Shown: positions 23,574 to 34,425 of the stretch, one piece after another
Layout: each line of letters starts with the position of its first letter
How positions within the stretch are numbered: the stretch's first letter is position 1
NCBI RefSeq assembly: GCF_002234675.1
Contig: NC_019864.2
Location: 16,633,582-16,697,581, forward strand
Direction: 5' to 3'
Source: Oryzias latipes
Taxonomy: Eukaryota > Chordata > Actinopteri > Beloniformes > Adrianichthyidae
Length of the DNA stretch: 64,000 nucleotides
Notes under the pieces: generated by a model
Seen by the model: the letters and a program-made list of their open reading frames with translations, nothing else
The model's database searches: none
What the model was told of the DNA's origin: nothing
Made by a program: the position numbers and the translations under genes

Positions 23574-24720
23574 AAAACGGACATCACCAAATAAATATGG
23601 TTTTCCTTCATATTCATGTTTGACTGGAGCACAAAAGGAATTTAATATTGTTGGGGTTTTCTTTTCTTGTTCATGACAAACTTTCACAAATCATTCCAAT
23701 GTAATGATTTTTTATCATTCATGCGTCCTGCAGTTTGGCCATAATCTCCCGCTTTGACAAATGCATTTATGTTTATGCTCCGTTATCAAAATGTCTGATT
23801 TAGAAGATGTGATTGCAGACTTTTAGATGGTGGATATTCTTGATTTGATGAGGTTTTTGTAACTGTAGAACTTTATACTTAGTGTTTCAATGAAAAATGA
23901 ATGGAAGAGATTTTAATAAAAGAGTGATTTTTGTAACAATGTCTTTTCACAGCAAAGATGATCCTCAAAAGAAGGTTAATATAGTGGTCAGATTTTGTTC
24001 ATAATCTGGTGTAATCTAATTCCTTTATTTTATAAATCACTTTTATTTACGAAAGATTTATTTTAAGGAAGAGTAGCAAGTCCATCCATAATCAGGATTA
24101 GACAAGATAGTAAGAAACAGAGGGTGGGTTCCGAACCATTTGTGTGTGTGTTTTTTTTTTAATTGTCTGTCAAAGCTTTCTCGATGCCTGTGGGGATTAA
24201 TTACAAGACACAAAGCAAATTCTTTTCCCAAAAGATTGGCTTCACAGCAGAGACCAAATAAAAACAAACCGAATGCTGACATGTGTCAAGATGATCTGGA
24301 TTGTTTTAGCCAATCTAAACATTTATTACATTTGAAAAATCTGGTTTTCAAATTCGGTATTTGTATATTTTATTGCGTATTCTGAAACCCATGTATGAAA
24401 AAGCTTGTAACTGCTATTTCAAGTGAAGATCACATTACTCCTCAGGCATTTATTGCTCTAAAAAGCCTCCATCTCACAGCAGATGTGGAGTGTGTCTGGA
24501 ATAGACGGACAAGAAAAAGAGCAAACCAGGTCCAGAGTTGCTTTACTGACATCAATCAGTCGAACAAACAGCAACAACTGCTCTTCATGGCACAATGGCG
24601 CATTCTTTGTTACTGCATGTTGGTGATACTCGGTGAAAAGTACTCCACTCAATCCTAATGAGACACTGTTCAAGCTTGTTTTTTTTATCTTTTTGCCCTG
24701 CCTAAGATGAATTTTATCTT
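23574..24720. other. Intergenic region, ppcdc 3' end
   Basis: Poly(A) signal AATAAA occurs just after the stop (23589 area) and again near 23917 (TTAATAAAAG). No genes seen. Confidence 0.4.
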
Positions 24721-24726
24721 GATTTA

Positions 24727-24896
24727 TCTTTCTTTCCAGCAAATCCATTGAAAACATTTGCTTTGCAAATAGCTGCAGGGCATTGTTGCTGTTGAGCCCG
24801 TGAGGTTGCAGCACATGGAGCCATGTGAATGGCTCACTAAATGAGAGGCATCCTTCCTGGAGCCACAAGCAGTCTGTCCTGTTGCTATTGGCTGAT
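24727..24896. promoter_or_regulatory. Duplicated non-coding element, copy 1
   Basis: It contains the palindrome ATTTGCTTTGCAAAT (24756-24770) and, 3', CCTGTTGCTATTGGCTG ending about 24894, which includes an inverted CCAAT box. Between them are GGGC-TTGTT-CTGT-GAGC and GAGGTTGCAG blocks. The same ordered blocks occur at 28526-28684. The palindrome resembles the dimeric Oct-factor site PORE (12 of 15 positions by eye). The function is inferred only. Confidence 0.5.
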
Positions 24897-25639
24897 GGTT
24901 AACTCAAGAGTGTGACATCAACCAAAATGATGAGGGGAGGGGTGACAGAACTGGAGTTTACTGCTCGCGTGTCATTTGTATTCAAACTAAAGTAGGGTCC
25001 AAACATTAACATTTTGGACAGTTTTTTTTCTTTTACCAGCCTTCATTGTGTTTTTCTTTGAATTTGGACGTCTATTTGTTTCCCGAGGAAAAGGAGAACA
25101 GTACTAAGTAATGTTTTAACAAGAGGCTCAAGTCCTAACACCTGGATTACATGAAATGATGGCAGAAAGGACCCTCTTTTTGTCCTGGTTATGGCCTATG
25201 CTGGGCTCAGGACAAGCTGTTGTTGAGCGTGATACCTTGAACAGTCCATGACAATATAAATACGCATTCTATCTGAATGCATATTTAAAATAAATATGGA
25301 TCCAAAATCCTCTTTCTCATAATTTGCCAGTTTCTTTCATCCACAGTCCGGTATCCTATGTCTGATGGTAAATTTCTTTGTTTTGGTTAGTTGCTTATTC
25401 AGTCAAAATCCTATCAGTCAGGAAAGTATTATATAACTAACCACTGATTGATATTTAACTAGTAGAAGTCATTAAATAAATGATTTGGTTCTTCCCAGAA
25501 AAATTCTTTTTCTTTTTGTTTAAGTAGGAGTGCTTTTATTTATTTTTTGTACCATAAAAAGGAAACTGTACTCTGATTTTTCACAACTCTAATCCCAAAA
25601 TAAACTTGACTGATGGTTTTATTGATGAGACAACATTTT
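24897..25639. other. Intergenic, nothing recognised
   Basis: AT-rich sequence without coding or repeat features I can support. Confidence 0.4.
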
Positions 25640-25654
25640 AAAAAAATATTTGCA

Positions 25655-26983
25655 CCCCCCTTTGCAACGGCGGCCGTGTCCCCGGGGTGCCGGCTTCCTG
25701 GGCCCGGCGGTGCTCTCTCCGCGCGGTGGGGGGGTTCACATTACATCTGAGCCGGGGGTGTCTGGTCCCTGGGGGGTGGGTTCTGGTCCTTGCTCCTGAG
25801 TGCTGGGCCCCGCCAAATTTCCAACTGTGGCCGAGCCTGGTCGGGCCATATTTATAACACCCCTTGTGGGCCCTCTTTTTTTCCCCGGGGTTCCCCCCTC
25901 CTGGGCGGGGGCGTCGGGCCCCCTGCCTCGCTCCTCCCTGGACCAACCGTGGGCCGGGCGGATGGTTGCCTGGAGTGCGGAGCGGGTCTCCCTTGGGGGG
26001 TCCTGGCTCGTACCTGGGGTTGGGGCGGGGGGATGCCCGGAACTCCTGGGTGGTGGTGGGGTGCTCGTTTGGGGCTGTGGGCGTCCTTCTCCGGTGGGGC
26101 TCTGCGTTGGGTTCTCCCGGCGCGGCGGGGGGGCTGCTCTCCTGGTTGGGCTGGGGCGGCGCTCTCTTTCCCTCCGTGCTTCCCTGGCCTCTGGCTCTGG
26201 GGGCCTTGCGGCGGCCCTGCTGGCCCTGGCCTGGGTGGCGGGCTTGGTCGCCCGGGCGGCGGTTGTTCCCTGCCGGTTCCCGTGTGGCGTTGGGGGGATT
26301 CCGGCTGCCGCTGCTGCTGCGGTGGGGGTCTTGGGGTGGGGATGGCTGGGCACTCTCCCTCCTTCTTTTCACGTTCCACCATCCATTTTAGAAGAACATA
26401 AAACCTCACCTGAGCACTGGTGTTAGCTCACCTTTGCACTAATAGCTTGCATGACTGAATGACTGAAATATTTCACACTAGTTGGTTATCAGGCATAAGT
26501 ATGCGTGTGAACACTATCTGTTTTGTGTACATGTCGACAGGTGGACATTTTTGCAGCTAGCAGGTGTGTTTATAACATTTGAGTGTGTGTGGACAGGCCC
26601 CGCCCTTTTTGTACTGCATTTGAACCTTACCATAATGATTAACAACCAGTAAACTTGTTGCTGTATGCTGCTTCATGGTCTTATCCCCCTTCCCCTCCTA
26701 TTATCACCCCCTACCCCCCCCTCTCTCTAGCGTCCCTCTCTCTTCTTCCCCTCTTTCCTTTTCCGTCCGGTCCAACACCAAAGATTTTCAGACATGATTG
26801 AAATTAATAAAGTTTGGCCTCAATTACAAAAGGGGTTTATTCAGACATACCTTTGGTTTGTCAGAAGATTAATAACCCCTCTTGTTAAAGCAAAATATGT
26901 CCAACACAAGAGGCCCTCAGCTCTCGTCTGTCTGCCCAGCTGTTGGACAGGACAAGTTAAAAAAAAAAAAAAAAAAAAAAAAA
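25655..26983 (+). mobile_element. GC-rich retroposon with poly(A) tail and target duplication
   Basis: The 15-bp sequence AAAAAAATATTTGCA flanks the insert at 25640-25654 and 26977-26991, and the insert ends in an A25 run (26959-26983). Both are hallmarks of LINE-mediated retroposition. The first 0.7 kb (25655-26380) is extremely G/C-rich, G on the plus strand, unlike the AT-rich surroundings. The 3' part is pyrimidine-rich (CCCCCTCTCTCTAGCG...CTTCCCCTCTTTCC) and then ends with AATTAATAAAGTTTGGCCTC. Long overlapping open frames occur on both strands in the GC-rich part. They result from base composition, and their products are low-complexity Pro/Gly/Arg. The source family is not identified. 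Confidence 0.75.
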
Positions 26984-26991
26984 TATTTGCA

Positions 26992-28525
26992 GAAACCGGT
27001 TTTTCTCAGAGACAGCAGCCATTCATCACCAGTCCAATCCATCACTAGACCGGCAACGGAACATGCTTGATTCGTTTGAGAGGATAAGATTCATTAATGC
27101 TTTTAATCACAGAGATTATTTTTAAAGAGTCAAACAACAGTGCCTGATGCTGAGTCACTGATTGGAACACCAATGTCTAGATGGGCTCTTAATTTAAGTA
27201 TCTTATATTAAAAAGGCAGCAAAGGAAGTTAAAAGGAGCTCAGAAAATAGCAGGGGTATTTAGGAGTCAATTTGGAATAAACAAAAACATAGGTGACCCT
27301 ATATTTCTGGGGCTTAAGGCTCTGCTTGCACACTTTAAGGGGACAACCAACGTCTTCTTTTTACTGCTGGTTGATAGACTAATAAAAACAAATAAATGTA
27401 TTGATTATGTGAAAGCACAGTTACAAGAGAAAGTCAACCACTTCTATTTGTTTCAGTTGTCCCTTTGTTGCTAACGGCTTGAAACTAAATCCAAATATGG
27501 TTCTTGTGTCTGAATAGTGCAATCACAATTTTTCTTCTACTATCTCAATGTGCAAGATGTTGCTGCTTTTAAATAAAATAAACTAAAATAATAAAGACCT
27601 CAAATATCGTGTAGTTTTCTTTCTAATGAACCTCAAGTCTCCATTTGTATCTTGGAGGTTTTTCCTCGTTTTCATTCCCCAATCCAAGTAGAAAGGTCAA
27701 CAGTGTAAGGTCAACAGTGATGAGACGCAGGGATCACATTAGTGTTAGACATGTTTACATTTGTGAAAAGTCGACATCTCCCTCCATCTACCAACAAAGG
27801 GAAGAAAGCCCGTCTGGAGTGTGTCTAGGAAAGACAGACGAGATAAAAACACGTGGAGTAGGACCTTTTTTTTTGGTGGTCTGGTTCTGCAAAAGGTAAA
27901 GACTAAAGTCCATCAAAGTTTGCCTGTCTCTACAACAGAAAAGATTGTTCCAGAAATACTCGGCTCAATGGTAGACGAGCCTTTTTCACTCCCCGTGCAG
28001 TAGCCCACAAGCATTTATCAAATAAATATTGCTACATACAAGCCTTTTTCTTCAACAGCTGTGTCTGATGTCGGAAGAGTTCCCCAGTAAAGAACCAACG
28101 CTTCAAATTTCACCCAGTTTTGTGTGGAAACCCCCCAAATATTTATGGCATTTTCTGGATTTTTCTTTTTCAAAGACTGCTGTCTGACCAGGGAGCACCG
28201 AGAGGTCAGAGTAAAGTGCTTTCAGGGGAGGAAGCCACGAAGAGAGAGCAGGTTTAACAAAACACTTAACATGCATCCTGAAATGAGGTTCTGCAGAACT
28301 GCATAGAACATCTTTTATGCACACATTCGTGCACATTTGCTGTAGACCCCACAAAGAGCAGGATTGTGGTTGGGTTACATATTTTAATTTCTTCTTGACT
28401 ATAAGAAAATTCTTCTAACATATTTGGAGTTGGTAAACTTTATCTCCTGAATTCTTTTGTTGGGCATAACAAATACTCTAACAGCTTCTGTTTTCCCTCC
28501 ACTGGGCTGGTGGTTATATTTTGTC
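26992..28525. other. Intergenic, nothing recognised
   Basis: No exon, RNA gene or clear element found. The short open frames at 27645-28003 and 28103-28354 have no family resemblance. Confidence 0.4.
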
Positions 28526-28684
28526 TCCGTTTATCTCTTTCTCACCACATCCAGTGGGCTCGGAGCAATTTGCTTTGCAAATAACCAAGAGGGCCTTGTT
28601 ACTGTCGAGCTGCCGAGGTTGCAGCCTATCAATGAAAAGCGTCCTTCCCCGGGTCGTAACCTGGCCTGTTGCTATTGGCTGCCG
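28526..28684. promoter_or_regulatory. Duplicated non-coding element, copy 2
   Basis: The same palindrome ATTTGCTTTGCAAAT lies at 28568-28582 and CCTGTTGCTATTGGCTG ends at about 28681, with GGGCCTTGTTACTGTCGAGC and GAGGTTGCAG between them, in the same order and orientation as the copy 3.8 kb upstream. Sequence between the blocks has diverged. It lies 5.7 kb before the C15orf39 start codon. Confidence 0.5.
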
Positions 28685-30400
28685 GGTGATCTAGGTAATA
28701 AGAAAACAGAACTTAAACCATACGCCGATGAATGCAGGAGTGCGCAGTTTTCCACACTTCACGGGCAATAAACAGCACGGTCACACAGATCCAAGTCATG
28801 AAAACTTGAGAGAGATTCCATAGGAAGCTGGTTGAGATAAAACAAGCCACTATCTCTACTGCTATAAACGTTATCATGGGTTGTCTTAATGCAGGCGACG
28901 ATAAACTGACTCTATAGTACACCATGACATTACTTTGACAACCTTTTAGCCTCAATTACTCACATAAATTTAAATATTTGCCATGATTGGATCATCACAA
29001 AAAATATATTTTTTTAAATATTTAACAATCCATTTAAATGTCATTTATTGAAACAGGTGAAATTTAAAAAAATGTGTTCAAAGGAAATAAATGTAAAAGT
29101 TTGCTCCCATAAAAACGAGTCAGACTTTCTTATACACTTGTTAGGAAAGAAGATCAACTGAATGTGGACGGGTCAGGTGTCTGTGTGCCTACGCAAAAGC
29201 ACCTGCGAGCTGTGCGTCTGATGCAACTCAAACGGTCTCCAGGCTCATCCTGCAGTTTTGGCCTCCGGGAATGAGAAAGCAGCATCCTGAGAGATCACCT
29301 GCTCTGCTGTATGTCATCGCAGCTCACTTTACAGACTCTGATTCCTTTTAAAGGCATAAACACTTCCTAAACGTAGTCAACAGTAAATTTAAAACAACAC
29401 AATATGTGTGTCTGATTTTGTTTTTGTGGAATATTAGAATTTCTGGGTTGTTTTTTATCAGGTTACTGTTATTCTTGACTTTGACCCACATTTCAGGCAA
29501 TTTTTCAGGTCTTTTGTTTAATAAAATTACCTCAATTTGGAAATTATGATCATATTGTTGCCTAACATGGGAAAAAGCAACTATATGAGAGACCCCTTGT
29601 CAATAAATAGTGATGTGAGCAGAACTTTGCATTAAATCTGTTTCCTTCCAAAGATCAAGTTTGGCAAGATATTTCTGTAAATTTCCTGGAAATCATGGAC
29701 TATATGTACCTCAACATTTAGCACAATTTGTTTCAAAAAACATTTTTTTAATGTCATAAATGCTTAAAAACACTCCCTGGTTGCTTTTGTTGATATAGCC
29801 CCAAGCTGCAGCACCATGGTAACTGGATGTGGGCCATGTGTCGGCTCCACTGGGGAGAACGACTCCTGGCTCTTCAATCAAACCCCAATGAGTGAACACC
29901 CTTTTTACCTGTGAGGCCATTGGGACTGATGGAAGTCACCTACTAGTCTAGACTAAACTTTGGCTTCCCTCATGGGTGCATAAATGAGACCGAGCCTCAT
30001 GGGTGTAGAGGGACCTGCATGATGCAAGTGCGACAGGCAATTGGCTCACTCATAAGCAGAAGTGGAAGAATTTCCATGTAAGCTTTTTATGAAGTGGACT
30101 TTGTGAAGAGGTCGAGCTGCAGTCCAAAGCTCCAACTTACTGAGGGGTAAAATGTGGGTCATGATTGGTGCTAAAAGGTGAAAACACCATCTGTTTGCTG
30201 TGTGGCAGACCTGATCTTAACTTTGCTCAAATGAAGTCAACCATTAACTATATTGGGGATAAGGCAACAGCTGGGCTTTCTTTCAGAGCGAGTCTCTTCC
30301 CTGCCCAATGATTATAAAAGGATAGATTGGAAATACAAGTGGAATTGAAAGTACTTCCTTTACGAGGACAGTCATTTCCGGTTGTCAGGGGGCAGAAAAG
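28685..30400. other. Intergenic, nothing recognised
   Basis: No supported gene or element. Confidence 0.35.
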
Positions 30401-31150
30401 GCACGATACTAGGTGAAGCAGGTGACCTGTCAGCGGATGGAAACACGTGATTCCAGGTGGCAGCACGCAGCAGGGCGCTCGAGGGAGACAGCCAATAAAA
30501 TCGCGGAAGCCAGCCGCGGGAAAAGATCATATGAGAAGAAAACAAGCCGTGGTCGGAGCGAGGGTGTAGCTCCGCCTATTGATCAAAGACCATCCTCCTC
30601 CCTTTTGTCTTTTCTTCACTTTGTTAACCTCACTAAATGCCTCGTGGATTTCGGGCCAAAGCTCCTGGCATGCCTTCATTAGTGTCCGTGGGATCACTGC
30701 GCATCGGCGCGCTCTTAATCCCAACGAGACTCTGTCCTGCTTTTCTTCTTTCCTCCTGATCTGTTTCATGGAGTGGAAGTGGAGATCTGTGGCAGCGGCG
30801 AGGTAAGAAATTAAGTTTTTATTTGTGTGTGTGTCTGTGTTTTTTTTTTTTTTTGTTTTACTTCCCAGAATCTTTTGTGCCGTGACGACAGATAGTGAAG
30901 ATTGCGAAAGTGGAGCAACGCCGAGGTCAGCCTTCCCTTTGGTGGGAAGCGCAAAAGAATGTGAAAGTATATCGCCTAATCAAAACAGAAGCACGCGTCC
31001 TCTGCGTGTGGAACTGTGTGTGTCTTTTTATTTTATTTGAATTTAGCCACATTTGTGGTTCTACTTTCTCACCGACTCTCTCTCAGCCCCGCGTGGAAAC
31101 GCGCTGCCATCACTAAATCCAAAGCGCGTAATTTCATTTTCATAATATTT
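30400..31150 (+). promoter_or_regulatory. Probable C15orf39 promoter, 5' exon and uORF
   Basis: A GC- and CG-richer segment with an inverted CCAAT-type motif (AGCCAATAAAATCGCGG near 30490). A likely non-coding exon ends at 30802 (GGCGAG/GTAAGAAA donor). An upstream ATG at 30768 opens a short frame that continues into the next exon at 34384 and stops at 34427-34429, overlapping the main ATG (see findings). Bounds are approximate. Confidence 0.5.
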
Positions 31151-34100
31151 GCGTCCTGCTATTAATCCGAACCGGTTGGTCACGGAGATGAGACAACAAG
31201 CTCGTGATTATGTTTCCTCACATCATCATGCAAATGCATCCGAACAAGTTTGTTCCCCCCGAGTTTTAAGTTCCGTTTTGAGTTTTCGGAGTCCATTTTT
31301 TTAACGATCCGAGAGGAAACTTAACCCCCGCCTGTCTCACGCGTAATCTCTAACATTCCAAACCTGTTTCTCCTGAGGGGGAAAAGCCTTTACAGGTAAA
31401 ATGATTAATGATTGTTAGACTGGAATGACGTGATTTCTGGTTTTTTCCCTTCTTTTTTGCCTTTCCTGTTCTCGCGTGGTTTCAGGCCTGTCAGTTTGGA
31501 CGGTTTGCTTTCGGAAGTCACACTCCATCACCCCACTCATGGGAGCGAGGGCACACGCACACCAAAACGCGCACAACGGCTCCTGACAGTTTCCTTGTTG
31601 CACACAGATGTATTTCTTGTCCCCTCGTTGATAGAACCATCTATGGAAGGTGTCATCCTGCAGACCTGCTCACTCACTGCCAGGAGCCTGGAAAGGGCTG
31701 ATATTTGACCTTAGTAAATAATTGTTTTTCTTTTTTTCTTCCTTACCGAATATCCATTGCACTCTGCAGATGTCATCTTCCAGCGTCATGCAGTTTGCAG
31801 GATGCTTCAGTTGCAGCTGTTTCAATATTTAATAGATGATGAATTCCAGACCTGCAAGTGTTTTTCACACCACTTTTGTTTAAGGAAGTGTAAAAGTAAT
31901 GCAGTTGATTTACTGCAAAAAAACAAATGACAATTAAGTTATTTGCCTCAGTTGTGTCACTTTTCTGCCTTTCAAGTTAGCAGTTGAACAAATGTTTCTT
32001 TACATTTTCCACTGATTTAGAGAAAAATGTACAAAGATTTGCCAAATAGTCATGTTGGGGGTCACTTTTTTGGCAAACCCCCTTCAGGGGTTGAGAGTCA
32101 CCTTTCACTGATTCGCACAGGCTAATATTAGTTTGAAGCTGAAGTGGGGCTTTTGTAATGCAAATTAAAAGATGACAGTACCACTTAATGTTTAGAAATC
32201 AGGATGAAAGTTTTTATTAAAGTAAACAACCAAAATAGTAAAACTTCAATTTCCTACTCAAGCATGTTAAAACATCAGAGGAACGATGCCATTGTCCGTT
32301 GCTGTTATTGTTCATCAAGAACGAAGATGCAGAAGTGTGTGAGTGGAAAAACTGCAGCCTTTAACAGCTCTGGGAATATATGAGGCAAAAGTTCATAGAA
32401 AGGTTGGAGCGTGTAAGCCACATTATATATAGGAAAAAAAAAAAAAGGAGTCAAGACCCCAATCACTAAGATTTATCTATTTGACATGACTGAGTAAAAA
32501 GCTGATTTTGCTTAACTTTTAGAGAAAAGGTGCCCTTTTCTCTAAAAATAAAAATAAAACATGCATGCTGGAGAAAACATCCTCTAAGGAAATGAGACTG
32601 GTATGACCATAATGCATGCTGCCACATTTTTGACAGTAAATACCTCAAAGGTCCGGCATGGTGGTGGACTGTTGATGATCTGGGCTTATTTAACCACAGC
32701 TGAGGCAACTATAAACTCTTCTGGATGAGTGTATGGTCAAATGTGAGACCGTTGGTCGTCTAAAGCATTGCCAAAACTATTTCAAAAAACACAATCCTCG
32801 TAAACACAGCAAGAGAATTGCTTAGGAACAGACCATAATGCAACGGCACTTTACCAAGCTATTACGTTGATTCAATTACTTCTAAAGAATTCCCAATTCC
32901 ATCTCACGTTAACATATTTTTCGATTACTTTTATTTAATTTATCTGTTCCTATTCTTCAAATGTGTTACATTTCCATCTTTTTCTAGGTTTAAAAACTGT
33001 TTTAAAATGCTTTGGGATTCAACTGAACAAACATTGAACTTTCTTTGATAAGGTTATGAATTCTTACATGTAAAGAAAAATTATTTTATTGAAAAAAAAG
33101 TGTTTTCAAAGAAAAAAGAATCCTTGATTGATTAACATGGCATTTTCTAAGTGAAGACTGATTTGATTTTTGAATATTTTTAAATCATAGCGATAAATAA
33201 AGTGTGTTTTGCCTTTAAAGTAAGCTTTAAAATCTTTGCTTGTATCTTTTTGTAATATTTACTGCTGTGGAATAGCAGAGTTGGGAAGAAATTAGTTGAC
33301 TGTTTTCTTTTTGAAAGTTACTCGGTATACCACAATCTTCCTAATTATGCATTTTTTTTGTTTTTACATTTAAATATATTCATAATGAATGGAAATAACA
33401 GGTTGCATTTAGCAAGATCATGTGATCATTTGTGTTGCCTTTTCTGTAATAAAAAAGCTTGGGTTAAGTGTTGACCATAAATGTGTCATTTGGACTAATC
33501 TAAACTGCTGCTCTGCTGCTCTGTTGATGTTGAAGTGTTCATGAACCTGCTAACCAACAGAAAAACCAAATGCACTGAATGCAACACCAGTTTGTCATTT
33601 CCAAAAACTGCAGATGTTTTCATTTCCTACTTCCCTTCTTTTCTAAAAATGCAGAAATGAATTAATTTAAAGTAGCAAAAGTTTGCTTTTTGACAAAATT
33701 AGCAGTTTTTTCTGAACAAAGGTGGCTTGAGCCAAGTGTTGTACAAGTGTGTGTGTTTTTGGAAAAAGGAAGTTTGGTTTCACTGAAAGTTTGCGGTGAT
33801 TAAAAAAGCAGAATAGAAACATGACGCTCGTTCTTCCATCGGTCTTAGGATGTAAACATAAGCTCCTAAGTGTGCGTTAGATCAGATAAGAGCTGGTTAA
33901 ATTGAACCTTTGGGTGTGACGGTTGACAGAGTCTGGTGTGTAAAATTAACAATGAGACCACCAAATGCGGTGGAGATGTGTAGTCATTCAGTCCCATTAT
34001 AGTCTCATCTTTGTCATGTGACCTTAAAGTGAAAGATGCCGCATGTGAGTAACATGTCAACACCCAAATCAACCAATCTGGAGGCTGTGGTAGAAAAGGC

Positions 34101-34383
34101 AAGATTGTACTTTGACTCAACTTTGGTGTACATGGTAAGCTCAAAACTATTAATATATGTGCTCATTTCCCAGATTTGCAACCTCTCCCCCATTGCAGGC
34201 TGCTATTATCGTTCCTATGCCTCAGCTGATCATGGCGTGTGTAGCTTGTGCCATAGGCAGACAGAATTGTCAAGGCTGGAAAAATGCAGGTTCCCCATCT
34301 GATGATTTTGTGCAAATATGTATTGTTTGAAAAGAAAATCTGAATTCACTTTTTTTTTCTTGTTTTATTTCCATCAACCCCAG
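31151..34383 (+). other. C15orf39 5'UTR intron, no gene seen
   Basis: AT-rich sequence up to the acceptor AACCCCAG at 34383. No other features supported. Confidence 0.4.
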
Positions 34384-34425
34384 GTCTGGAGCCATATGTG
34401 CGCACCATTATAAAGCTACCACAGG

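Noticed and set aside
24458-24868. 136-codon minus-strand open frame
   Set aside because: No family resemblance, no splice sites. It overlaps the duplicated non-coding element whose conservation does not follow codons.
25638-26426. Overlapping open frames of 175-244 codons on both strands
   Set aside because: They arise from the extreme G/C content of a retroposed segment. The products are low-complexity Pro/Gly/Arg with no domain and no splice context.
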